Assembly: GCF_051020975.1 (NCBI RefSeq)
Contig: NW_027478169.1
Location: 9,548,001 to 9,612,000, forward strand
Source: Osmia lignaria lignaria
Taxonomy: Eukaryota; Arthropoda; Insecta; Hymenoptera; Megachilidae
DNA: 64,000 bases
Direction of reading: 5' to 3'
A program made the position numbers and the translations under genes. Shown here piece after piece: positions 1-11,334 of the stretch. Below the pieces are notes generated by a model. It had not been told where the DNA came from, searched no databases, and was given only the letters and a program-made list of their open reading frames with translations. Each line of letters begins with the position of its first letter. The stretch's first letter is position 1.

Positions 1-123
1 CCCCTTCCCTTGAGATAAATATGCAAATATCTCGGAAACGAAGCGAGGTATGGCAAAATGTTAAGAGACCTTTTTTGTAGAGAATTAAGTTTCCTACTTT
101 TTATGTTCTATGATATATTTTGA
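1..123 (+). repeat. Partial monomer at left window edge
   Basis: The right-hand 123 bases of a satellite monomer, starting inside subrepeat B. It carries the ATATGCAAATATC and GCGAGGTATGG variants seen again at about 666-693 and 1305-1340, so the same subtypes continue leftward out of the window. Confidence 0.95.
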
Positions 124-169
124 TCAGATGCGTAGTTCTCGAGATATATCAAGATATTTAAAAGTTCCG

Positions 170-3100
170 AAGCCGCACCAACATAATAGAGATACAGAAA
201 CACCGTGGCCCCTTTCTTTGAGATAACTCTGCACTATTGCGAGCTGCAAATGCCACTTCCAGCTTAGCTGTGCAGAGGAACAACAACAAGAAGAAGAAAT
301 ATCTCGAAATATGTCCGTCAGGCCAGTTCCTTTGAGCTGAATCTGCAAATATCTCGGAAACGAAGCGAGCTATGGCAAAATATTAAGAGACCTTTTTTGT
401 AGAGAATTATGTTTCCTACAATTTATGTTCTATGATATTTTTTGATCAGAAGCGTAGTTTTCGAGATATATCGAGATATTTAAAAGTTCCGAAGACGCAC
501 CAACATAATAGAGATACAGAAACACCGTGGCCCCTTTCTTTGAGATAACTCTGCACTAGTGCGAGCCGCAAATGCCACTTCCAGCTTAGCTGTGCAGAAG
601 AAGAACAACAAGAAGAAGAAATATCTCGAAATATGTCCGTCAGGCCCCTTCCCTTGAGATAAATATGCAAATATCTCGGAAACGAAGCGAGGTATGGCAA
701 AATGTTAAGAGACCTTTTTTGTAGAGAATTAAGTTTCCTACTTTTTATGTTCTATGATATTTTTTGATCAGATGCGTAGTTCTCGAGATATATCAAGATA
801 TTTAAAAGTTCCGAAGCCGCACCAACATAATAGAGATACAGAAACACCGTGGCCCCTTTCTTTGAGATAACTCTGCACTATTGCGAGCTGCAAATGCCAC
901 TTCCAGCTTAGCTGTGCAGAGGAAGAACAACAAGAAGAAGAAATATCTCGAAATATGTCCGTCAGGCCAGTTCCTTTGAGCTGAATCTGCAAATATCTCG
1001 GAAACGAAGTGAGCTATGGCAAAATGTTAAGAGACCTTTTTTGTAGAGAATTATGTTTCCTACAATTTATGTTCTATGATATTTTTTGATCAGAAGCGTA
1101 GTTTTCGAGATATATCGAGATATTTAAAAGTTCCGAAGACGCACCAACATAATAGAGATACAGAAACACCGTGGCCCCTTTCTTTGAGATAACTCTGCAC
1201 TAGTGCGAGCCGCAAATGCCACTTCCAGCTTAGCTGTGCAGAAGAAGAACAACAAGAAGAAGAAATATCTCGAAATATGTCCGTCAGGCCCCTTCCCTTG
1301 AGATAAATATGCAAATATCTCGGAAACGAAGCGAGGTATGGCAAAATGTTAAGAGACCTTTTTTGTAGAGAATTAAGTTTCCTACTTTTTATGTTCTATG
1401 ATATTTTTTGATCAGATGCGTAGTTCTCGAGATATATCAAGATATTTAAAAGTTCCGAAGCCGCACCAACATAATAGAGATACAGAAACACCGTGGCCCC
1501 TTTCTTTGAGATAACTCTGCACTATTGCGAGCTGCAAATGCCACTTCCAGCTTAGCTGTGCAGAGGAAGAACAACAAGAAGAAGAAATATCTCGAAATAT
1601 GTCCGTCAGGCCAGTTCCTTTGAGCTGAATCTGCAAATATCTCGGAAACGAAGCGAGCTATGGCAAAATGTTAAGAGACGTTTTTTGTAGAGAATTATGT
1701 TTCCTACAATTTATGTTCTATGATATTTTTTGATCAGAAGCGTAGTTTTCGAGATATATCGAGATATTTAAAAGTTCCGAAGACGCACCAACATAATAGA
1801 GATACAGAAACACCGTGGCCCCTTTCTTTGAGATAACTGTGCACTAGTGCGAGCCGCAAATGCCACTTCCAGCTTAGCTGTGCAGAAGAAGAACAACAAG
1901 AAGAAGAAATATCTCGAAATATGTCCGTCAGGCCCCTTCCCTTGAGATATATGTGCAAATATCTCGGAAACGAAGCGAGCTATGGCAAAATGTTAAGAGA
2001 CCTTTTTTGTAGAGGATTAAGTTTCCTACTTTTTATGTTCTATGATATTTTTTGATCAGATCCGTAGTTCTCGAGATATATCAAGATATTTAAAAGTTCC
2101 GAAGCCGCACCAACATAATAGAGATACAGAAACACAGTGGCCCCTTTCTTTGAGATAACTCTGTACTATTGCGAGCTGGAAATGCCACTTCCAGTTTAGC
2201 TGTGCAGAAGAAGAACAACAAGAAGAAGAAATATCTCGAAATATGTCCGTTAGGCCCCTTCCCTTGAGATAAATCTGCAAATATCTCGGAAACGAAGCGA
2301 GCTATGGCAAAATGTTAAGCGACTTTATTTGTAGAGAATTAAGTTTCCTACTTTTTACGTTCTATGATATTTTTTAATCAGATGCGTAGTTCTCGAGATA
2401 TATAAAGATATTTAAAAGTTCCGAAGCCGCACCAACATAATAGAGATACAGAAACACCGTGGCCCCTTTCTTCGAGATAACTCTGCACTATTGCGAGCTG
2501 CAAATGCCACTTCCAGCTTAGCTGTGCAGAAGAAGAACAACAAGAAGAAGAAATATCTCGAAAAATGTCCGTCAGGCCCCTTCCCTTGAGATAAATCTGC
2601 AAATATCTCGGAAACGAAGCGAGCTATGGCAAAATGTTAAGAGACCTTTTTTGTAGAGGATTAAGTTTCCTACTTTTTATGTTCTATGATATTTTTTGAT
2701 CAGATGCGTAGTTCTCGAGATATATCAAGATATTTAAAAGTTCCGAAGCCGCACCAACATAATAGAGATACAGAAACACAGTGGCCCCTTTCTTTGAGAT
2801 AACTCTGTACTATTGCGAGCTGGAAATGCCACTTCCAGTTTAGCTGTGCAGAAGAAGAACAACAAGAGGAAGAAATATCTCGAAATATGTCCGTTAGGCC
2901 CCTTCCCTTGAGATAAATCTGCAAATATCTCGGAAACGAAGCGAGCTATGGCAAAATGTTAAGAGACGTTTTTTGTAGAGAACTATGTTTCCTACAATTT
3001 ATGTTCTATGATATTTTTTGATCAGAAGCGTAGTTTTCGAGATATATCGAGATATTTAAAAGTTCCGAAGCAGCACCAACATAATAGAGATACAGAAACA

Positions 3101-3890
3101 CCGTGGCCCCTTTCTTTGAGATAGCTCTGCACTAGTGCGAGCCGCAAATGCCACTTCCAGCTTAGCTGTGCAGAAGAAGAACAACAAGAAGAAGAAATAT
3201 CTCGAAATATGTCCGTCAGGCCCCTTCCCTTGAGATAAATCTGCAAATATCTCGGAAACGAAGCGAGCTATGGCAAAATGTTAAGAGAACTTTTTTGTAG
3301 AGAATTATGTTTCCTACTTTTTATGTTCTATGATATTTTTTGATCAGAAGCGTAGTTTTCGAGATATATCGAGATATTTAAAAGCTCCGAAGCCGCACCA
3401 ACATAATAGAGATACAGAAACACCGTGGCCCCTTTCTTTGAGATAACTCTGCACTATTGCGAGCTGCAAATGCCACTTCCAGCTTAGCTGTGCAGAGGAA
3501 GAACAACAAGAAGAAGAAATATCTCGAAATATGTCCGTCAGGCCAGTTCCTTTGAGCTGAATCTGCAAATATCTCGGAAACGAAGCGAGCTATGGCAAAA
3601 TGTTAAGAGACCTTTTTTGTAGAGAATTAAGTTTCCTACTTTTTATCTTCTATGATATTTTCTGATCAGATGCGTAGTTCTCGAGATATATCAAGATATT
3701 TAAAAGTTCCGAAGCCGCACCAACATAATAGAGATACAGAAACACCGTGGCCCCTTTCTTTGAGATAACTCTGCACTAGTGCGAGCCGCAAATGCCACTT
3801 CCAGCTTAGCTGTGCAGCAGAAGAACAACAAGAAGAAGAAATATCTCGAAATATGTCCGTCAGGCCACTTCCCTTGAGATAAATCTGCAA
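170..3890 (+). repeat. 14-monomer HOR, copy 1 (4,508-bp offset)
   Basis: Aligns monomer by monomer with 4678-8398 at a constant offset of 4,508 bases (14 x 322). Subtype order is the same throughout. Differences noticed are few: GAAGTGAGC at about 1006, GAGGAAGAAAT at about 2866 and AAAGCTCCG at about 3381, each the common base in the other copy. The right limit is set by GGTAAAATG at 3916, where the second copy reads GGCAAAATCTT. Confidence 0.85.
2176..2194. repeat. Hairpin-forming monomer subtype (CTGGAA / TTCCAG)
   Basis: In this subtype the central variable segment reads GCTGGAAATGCCACTTCCAG: a perfect six-base stem with a seven-base loop. In the common form GCTGCAAATG the stem is broken. 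The subtype occurs in monomers starting at 2056, 2700, 6564, 7208, 8496, 9140, 10428, 11072, 12360, 13004, 18154, 18798, 22984, 23628, 41335 and 47130. It usually travels with CAGTTTAGC. Confidence 0.75.
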
Positions 3891-3899
3891 ATATCTCGG

Positions 3900-4720
3900 A
3901 AACGAAGCGAGCTATGGTAAAATGTTAAGAGACCTTTTTTGTAGAGAATTAAGTTTCCTACTTTTTATGTTCTATGATATTTTTTGATCAGATGCGTAGT
4001 TCTCGAGATATATCAAGATATTTAAAAGTTCCGAAGCCGCACCCACATAATAGAGATACAGAAACACCGTGGCCCCTTTCTTTGAGATAACTCTGCACTA
4101 TTGCGAGCTGCAAATGCCACTTCCAGCTTAGCTGTGCAGAGGAAGAACAACAAGAAGAAGAAATATCTCGAAATATGTCCGTTAGGCCCCTTCCCTTGAG
4201 ATAAATGTGCAAATATCTCGGAAACGAAGCGAGCTATGGCAAAATGTTAAGAGACCTTTTTTGTAGAGAATTAAGTTTCCTACTTTTTATGTTCTATGAT
4301 ATTTTTTGATCAGATGCGTAGTTCTCGAGATATATCAAGATATTTAAAAGTTCCGAAGCCGCACCAACATAATAGAGATACAGAAACACCGTGGCCCCTT
4401 TCTTTGAGATAACTCTGCACTATTGCGAGCTGCAAATGCCACTTCCAGCTTAGCTGTGCAGAAGAAGAACAACAAGAAGAAGAAATATCTCGAAATATGT
4501 CCGTCAGGCCCCTTCCCTTGAGATAAATCTGCAAATATCTCGGAAACGAAGCGAGCTATGGCAAAATGTTAAGCGACTTTATTTGTAGAGAATTAAGTTT
4601 CCTACTTTTTACGTTCTATGATATTTTTTAATCAGATGCGTAGTTCTCGAGATATATAAAGATATTTTAAAGTTCCGAAGCCGCACCAACATAATAGAGA
4701 TACAGAAACACCGTGGCCCC
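3900..4720 (+). repeat. End of 14-mer, left member of a 5,474-bp-offset pair
   Basis: Matches 9374-10194 at an offset of 17 monomers instead of 14. Shared markers are GGTAAAATG (3916 and 9390), ACCCACATAATAG, and the GCGACTTTATTTG / TTACGTTC / TTTTTTAATCAG set (about 4573-4633 and 10047-10107). Confidence 0.8.
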
Positions 4721-7700
4721 TTTCTTTGAGATAACTCTGCACTATTGCGAGCTGCAAATGCCACTTCCAGCTTAGCTGTGCAGAGGAACAACAACAAGAA
4801 GAAGAAATATCTCGAAATATGTCCGTCAGGCCAGTTCCTTTGAGCTGAATCTGCAAATATCTCGGAAACGAAGCGAGCTATGGCAAAATGTTAAGAGACC
4901 TTTTTTGTAGAGAATTATGTTTCCTACAATTTATGTTCTATGATATTTTTTGATCAGAAGCGTAGTTTTCGAGATATATCGAGATATTTAAAAGTTCCGA
5001 AGACGCACCAACATAATAGAGATACAGAAACACCGTGGCCCCTTTCTTTGAGATAACTCTGCACTAGTGCGAGCCGCAAATGCCACTTCCAGCTTAGCTG
5101 TGCAGAAGAAGAACAACAAGAAGAAGAAATATCTCGAAATATGTCCGTCAGGCCCCTTCCCTTGAGATAAATATGCAAATATCTCGGAAACGAAGCGAGG
5201 TATGGCAAAATGTTAAGAGACCTTTTTTGTAGAGAATTAAGTTTCCTACTTTTTATGTTCTATGATATTTTTTGATCAGATGCGTAGTTCTCGAGATATA
5301 TCAAGATATTTAAAAGTTCCGAAGCCGCACCAACATAATAGAGATACAGAAACACCGTGGCCCCTTTCTTTGAGATAACTCTGCACTATTGCGAGCTGCA
5401 AATGCCACTTCCAGCTTAGCTGTGCAGAGGAAGAACAACAAGAAGAAGAAATATCTCGAAATATGTCCGTCAGGCCAGTTCCTTTGAGCTGAATCTGCAA
5501 ATATCTCGGAAACGAAGCGAGCTATGGCAAAATGTTAAGAGACCTTTTTTGTAGAGAATTATGTTTCCTACAATTTATGTTCTATGATATTTTTTGATCA
5601 GAAGCGTAGTTTTCGAGATATATCGAGATATTTAAAAGTTCCGAAGACGCACCAACATAATAGAGATACAGAAACACCGTGGCCCCTTTCTTTGAGATAA
5701 CTCTGCACTAGTGCGAGCCGCAAATGCCACTTCCAGCTTAGCTGTGCAGAAGAAGAACAACAAGAAGAAGAAATATCTCGAAATATGTCCGTCAGGCCCC
5801 TTCCCTTGAGATAAATATGCAAATATCTCGGAAACGAAGCGAGGTATGGCAAAATGTTAAGAGACCTTTTTTGTAGAGAATTAAGTTTCCTACTTTTTAT
5901 GTTCTATGATATTTTTTGATCAGATGCGTAGTTCTCGAGATATATCAAGATATTTAAAAGTTCCGAAGCCGCACCAACATAATAGAGATACAGAAACACC
6001 GTGGCCCCTTTCTTTGAGATAACTCTGCACTATTGCGAGCTGCAAATGCCACTTCCAGCTTAGCTGTGCAGAGGAAGAACAACAAGAAGAAGAAATATCT
6101 CGAAATATGTCCGTCAGGCCAGTTCCTTTGAGCTGAATCTGCAAATATCTCGGAAACGAAGCGAGCTATGGCAAAATGTTAAGAGACGTTTTTTGTAGAG
6201 AATTATGTTTCCTACAATTTATGTTCTATGATATTTTTTGATCAGAAGCGTAGTTTTCGAGATATATCGAGATATTTAAAAGGTCCGAAGACGCACCAAC
6301 ATAATAGAGATACAGAAACACCGTGGCCCCTTTCTTTGAGATAACTGTGCACTAGTGCGAGCCGCAAATGCCACTTCCAGCTTAGCTGTGCAGAAGAAGA
6401 ACAACAAGAAGAAGAAATATCTCGAAATATGTCCGTCAGGCCCCTTCCCTTGAGATATATGTGCAAATATCTCGGAAACGAAGCGAGCTATGGCAAAATG
6501 TTAAGAGACCTTTTTTGTAGAGGATTAAGTTTCCTACTTTTTATGTTCTATGATATTTTTTGATCAGATCCGTAGTTCTCGAGATATATCAAGATATTTA
6601 AAAGTTCCGAAGCCGCACCAACATAATAGAGATACAGAAACACAGTGGCCCCTTTCTTTGAGATAACTCTGTACTATTGCGAGCTGGAAATGCCACTTCC
6701 AGTTTAGCTGTGCAGAAGAAGAACAACAAGAAGAAGAAATATCTCGAAATATGTCCGTTAGGCCCCTTCCCTTGAGATAAATCTGCAAATATCTCGGAAA
6801 CGAAGCGAGCTATGGCAAAATGTTAAGCGACTTTATTTGTAGAGAATTAAGTTTCCTACTTTTTACGTTCTATGATATTTTTTAATCAGATGCGTAGTTC
6901 TCGAGATATATAAAGATATTTAAAAGTTCCGAAGCCGCACCAACATAATAGAGATACAGAAACACCGTGGCCCCTTTCTTCGAGATAACTCTGCACTATT
7001 GCGAGCTGCAAATGCCACTTCCAGCTTAGCTGTGCAGAAGAAGAACAACAAGAAGAAGAAATATCTCGAAAAATGTCCGTCAGGCCCCTTCCCTTGAGAT
7101 AAATCTGCAAATATCTCGGAAACGAAGCGAGCTATGGCAAAATGTTAAGAGACCTTTTTTGTAGAGGATTAAGTTTCCTACTTTTTATGTTCTATGATAT
7201 TTTTTGATCAGATGCGTAGTTCTCGAGATATATCAAGATATTTAAAAGTTCCGAAGCCGCACCAACATAATAGAGATACAGAAACACAGTGGCCCCTTTC
7301 TTTGAGATAACTCTGTACTATTGCGAGCTGGAAATGCCACTTCCAGTTTAGCTGTGCAGAAGAAGAACAACAAGAAGAAGAAATATCTCGAAATATGTCC
7401 GTTAGGCCCCTTCCCTTGAGATAAATCTGCAAATATCTCGGAAACGAAGCGAGCTATGGCAAAATGTTAAGAGACGTTTTTTGTAGAGAACTATGTTTCC
7501 TACAATTTATGTTCTATGATATTTTTTGATCAGAAGCGTAGTTTTCGAGATATATCGAGATATTTAAAAGTTCCGAAGCAGCACCAACATAATAGAGATA
7601 CAGAAACACCGTGGCCCCTTTCTTTGAGATAGCTCTGCACTAGTGCGAGCCGCAAATGCCACTTCCAGCTTAGCTGTGCAGAAGAAGAACAACAAGAAGA

Positions 7701-8398
7701 AGAAATATCTCGAAATATGTCCGTCAGGCCCCTTCCCTTGAGATAAATCTGCAAATATCTCGGAAACGAAGCGAGCTATGGCAAAATGTTAAGAGAACTT
7801 TTTTGTAGAGAATTATGTTTCCTACTTTTTATGTTCTATGATATTTTTTGATCAGAAGCGTAGTTTTCGAGATATATCGAGATATTTAAAAGTTCCGAAG
7901 CCGCACCAACATAATAGAGATACAGAAACACCGTGGCCCCTTTCTTTGAGATAACTCTGCACTATTGCGAGCTGCAAATGCCACTTCCAGCTTAGCTGTG
8001 CAGAGGAAGAACAACAAGAAGAAGAAATATCTCGAAATATGTCCGTCAGGCCAGTTCCTTTGAGCTGAATCTGCAAATATCTCGGAAACGAAGCGAGCTA
8101 TGGCAAAATGTTAAGAGACCTTTTTTGTAGAGAATTAAGTTTCCTACTTTTTATCTTCTATGATATTTTCTGATCAGATGCGTAGTTCTCGAGATATATC
8201 AAGATATTTAAAAGTTCCGAAGCCGCACCAACATAATAGAGATACAGAAACACCGTGGCCCCTTTCTTTGAGATAACTCTGCACTAGTGCGAGCCGCAAA
8301 TGCCACTTCCAGCTTAGCTGTGCAGCAGAAGAACAACAAGAAGAAGAAATATCTCGAAATATGTCCGTCAGGCCACTTCCCTTGAGATAAATCTGCAA
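4678..8398 (+). repeat. 14-monomer HOR, copy 2 (4,508-bp offset)
   Basis: Second copy of 170-3890. Its first monomer (4632) is a chimera. The left part carries the GTTCTCGAGATATATAAAG and TATTTTAAAG variants (also near 10129); the right part carries the GAACAACAAC variant of the monomer at 124. A private AAAGGTCCG lies near 6281. Confidence 0.85.
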
Positions 8399-8873
8399 AT
8401 ATCTCGGAAACGAAGCGAGCTATGGCAAAATCTTAAGAGACCTTTTTTGTAGAGAATTATGTTTCCTACTTTTTATGTTCTATGATATTTTTTGATCAGA
8501 CGCGTAGCTCTCGAGATATATCAAGATATTTAAAAGTTCCGAAGCCGCACCAACATAATAGAGATACAGAAACACCGTGGCCCCTCTCTTTGAGATAACT
8601 CTGCACTATTGCGAGCTGGAAATGCCACTTCCAGTTTAGCTGTGCAGAAGAAGAACAACAAGAAGAAGAAATATCTCGAAATATGTCCGTCAGGTCCCTT
8701 CCCTTGAGATAAATCTGCAAATATCTCGGAAACGAAGCGAGCTATGGTAAAATGTTAAGAGACCTTTTTTGTAGAGAATTAAGTTTCCTACTTTTTATGT
8801 TCTATGATATTTTTTGATCAGATGCGTAGTTCTCGAGATATATCAAGATATTTAAAAGTTCCGAAGCCGCACC
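8230..8873 (+). repeat. 644-bp dimer duplication, copy 1
   Basis: Matches 8874-9569 at a 644-base offset. Shared private markers are GGCAAAATCTTAAG (8426 and 9070), CAGACGCGTAGCTC, and the GGTCCCTTCCC variant. Confidence 0.85.
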
Positions 8874-9569
8874 CACATAATAGAGATACAGAAACACCGT
8901 GGCCCCTTTCTTTGAGATAACTCTGCACTAGTGCGAGCCGCAAATGCCACTTCCAGCTTAGCTGTGCAGCAGAAGAACAACAAGAAGAAGAAATATCTCG
9001 AAATATGTCCGTCAGGCCACTTCCCTTGAGATAAATCTGCAAATATCTCGGAAACGAAGCGAGCTATGGCAAAATCTTAAGAGACCTTTTTTGTAGAGAA
9101 TTATGTTTCCTACTTTTTATGTTCTATGATATTTTTTGATCAGACGCGTAGCTCTCGAGATATATCAAGATATTTAAAAGTTCCGAAGCCGCACCAACAT
9201 AATAGAGATACAGAAACACCGTGGCCCCTCTCTTTGAGATAACTCTGCACTATTGCGAGCTGGAAATGCCACTTCCAGTTTAGCTGTGCAGAAGAAGAAC
9301 AACAAGAAGAAGAAATATCTCGAAATATGTCCGTCAGGTCCCTTCCCTTGAGATAAATCTGCAAATATCTCGGAAACGAAGCGAGCTATGGTAAAATGTT
9401 AAGAGACCTTTTTTGTAGAGAATTAAGTTTCCTACTTTTTATGTTCTATGATATTTTTTGATCAGATGCGTAGTTCTCGAGATATATCAAGATATTTAAA
9501 AGTTCCGAAGCCGCACCCACATAATAGAGATACAGATACACCGTGGCCCCTTTCTTTGAGATAACTCTG
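8874..9569 (+). repeat. 644-bp dimer duplication, copy 2
   Basis: Second copy of the dimer. The monomer at 8818 between the two copies is a chimera: its left third has ACCCACATAATAG (as in 3988 and 9462) and its right part has GCAGCAGAAGAAC (as in 8174). This is what unequal exchange inside a monomer leaves behind. Confidence 0.85.
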
Positions 9570-10194
9570 CACTATTGCGAGCTGCAAATGCCACTTCCAG
9601 CTTAGCTGTGCAGAGGAAGAACAACAAGAAGAAGAAATATCTCGAAATATGTCCGTTAGGCCCCTTCCCTTGAGATAAATGTGCAAATATCTCGGAAACG
9701 AAGCGAGCTATGGCAAAATGTTAAGAGACCTTTTTTGTAGAGAATTAAGTTTCCTACTTTTTATGTTCTATGATATTTTTTGATCAGATGCGTAGTTCTC
9801 GAGATATATCAAGATATTTAAAAGTTCCGAAGCCGCACCAACATAATAGAGATACAGAAACACCGTGGCCCCTTTCTTTGAGATAACTCTGCACTATTGC
9901 GAGCTGCAAATGCCACTTCCAGCTTAGCTGTGCAGAAGAAGAACAACAAGAAGAAGAAATATCTCGAAATATGTCCGTCAGGCCCCTTCCCTTGAGATAA
10001 ATCTGCAAATATCTCGGAAACGAAGCGAGCTATGGCAAAATGTTAAGCGACTTTATTTGTAGAGAATTAAGTTTCCTACTTTTTACGTTCTATGATATTT
10101 TTTAATCAGATGCGTAGTTCTCGAGATATATAAAGATATTTTAAAGTTCCGAAGCCGCACCAACATAATAGAGATACAGAAACACCGTGGCCCC
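9374..10194 (+). repeat. Displaced end of the second 14-mer
   Basis: Counterpart of 3900-4720, displaced three monomers to the right by extra monomers at 8496, 8818 and 9140. It has one private change, GATACAGATACACC at about 9531. The match ends where TTTCTTCGAG at about 10200 replaces TTTCTTTGAG. Confidence 0.8.
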
Positions 10195-10623
10195 TTTCTT
10201 CGAGATAACTCTGCACTATTGCGAGCTGCAAATGCCACTTCCAGCTTAGCTGTGCAGAAGAAGAACAACAAGAAGAAGAAATATCTCGAAAAATGTCCGT
10301 CAGGCCCCTTCCCTTGAGATAAATCTGCAAATATCTCGGAAACGAAGCGAGCTATGGCAAAATGTTAAGAGACCTTTTTTGTAGAGGATTAAGTTTCCTA
10401 CTTTTTATGTTCTATGATATTTTTTGATCAGATGCGTAGTTCTCGAGATATATCAAGATATTTAAAAGTTCCGAAGCCGCACCAACATAATAGAGATACA
10501 GAAACACAGTGGCCCCTTTCTTTGAGATAACTCTGTACTATTGCGAGCTGGAAATGCCACTTCCAGTTTAGCTGTGCAGAAGAAGAACAACAAGAAGAAG
10601 AAATATCTCGAAATATGTCCGTT
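9980..10623 (+). repeat. 644-bp dimer duplication in 10-11 kb, copy 1
   Basis: Matches 10624-11334. Shared markers are GCGACTTTATTTG (10046 and 10690), the TATTTTAAAG variant, TTTCTTCGAG and CGAAAAATGTCC. Confidence 0.85.
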
Positions 10624-11334
10624 AGGCCCCTTCCCTTGAGATAAATCTGCAAATATCTCGGAAACGAAGCGAGCTATGGCAAAATGTTAAGCGACTTTAT
10701 TTGTAGAGAATTAAGTTTCCTACTTTTTACGTTCTATGATATTTTTTAATCAGATGCGTAGTTCTCGAGATATATAAAGATATTTTAAAGTTCCGAAGCC
10801 GCACCAACATAATAGAGATACAGAAACACCGTGGCCCCTTTCTTCGAGATAACTCTGCACTATTGCGAGCTGCAAATGCCACTTCCAGCTTAGCTGTGCA
10901 GAAGAAGAACAACAAGAAGAAGAAATATCTCGAAAAATGTCCGTCAGGCCCCTTCCCTTGAGATAAATCTGCAAATATCTCGGAAACGAAGCGAGCTATG
11001 GCAAAATGTTAAGAGACCTTTTTTGTAGAGGATTAAGTTTCCTACTTTTTATGTTCTATGATATTTTTTGATCAGATGCGTAGTTCTCGAGATATATCAA
11101 GATATTTAAAACTTCCGAAGCCGCACCAACATAATAGAGATACAGAAACACAGTGGCCCCTTTCTTTGAGATAACTCTGTACTATTGCGAGCTGGAAATG
11201 CCACTTCCAGTTTAGCTGTGCAGAAGAAGAACAACAAGAAGAAGAAATATCTCGAAATATGTCCGTTAGGCCCCTTCCCTTGAGATAAATCTGCAAATAT
11301 CTCGGAAACGAAGCGAGCTATGGCAAAATGTTAA
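10624..11334 (+). repeat. 644-bp dimer duplication in 10-11 kb, copy 2
   Basis: Second copy. A private AAAACTTCCG occurs near 11109. It ends where GAGACGTTTTTTG replaces GCGACTTTATTTG at about 11334. Confidence 0.85.
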
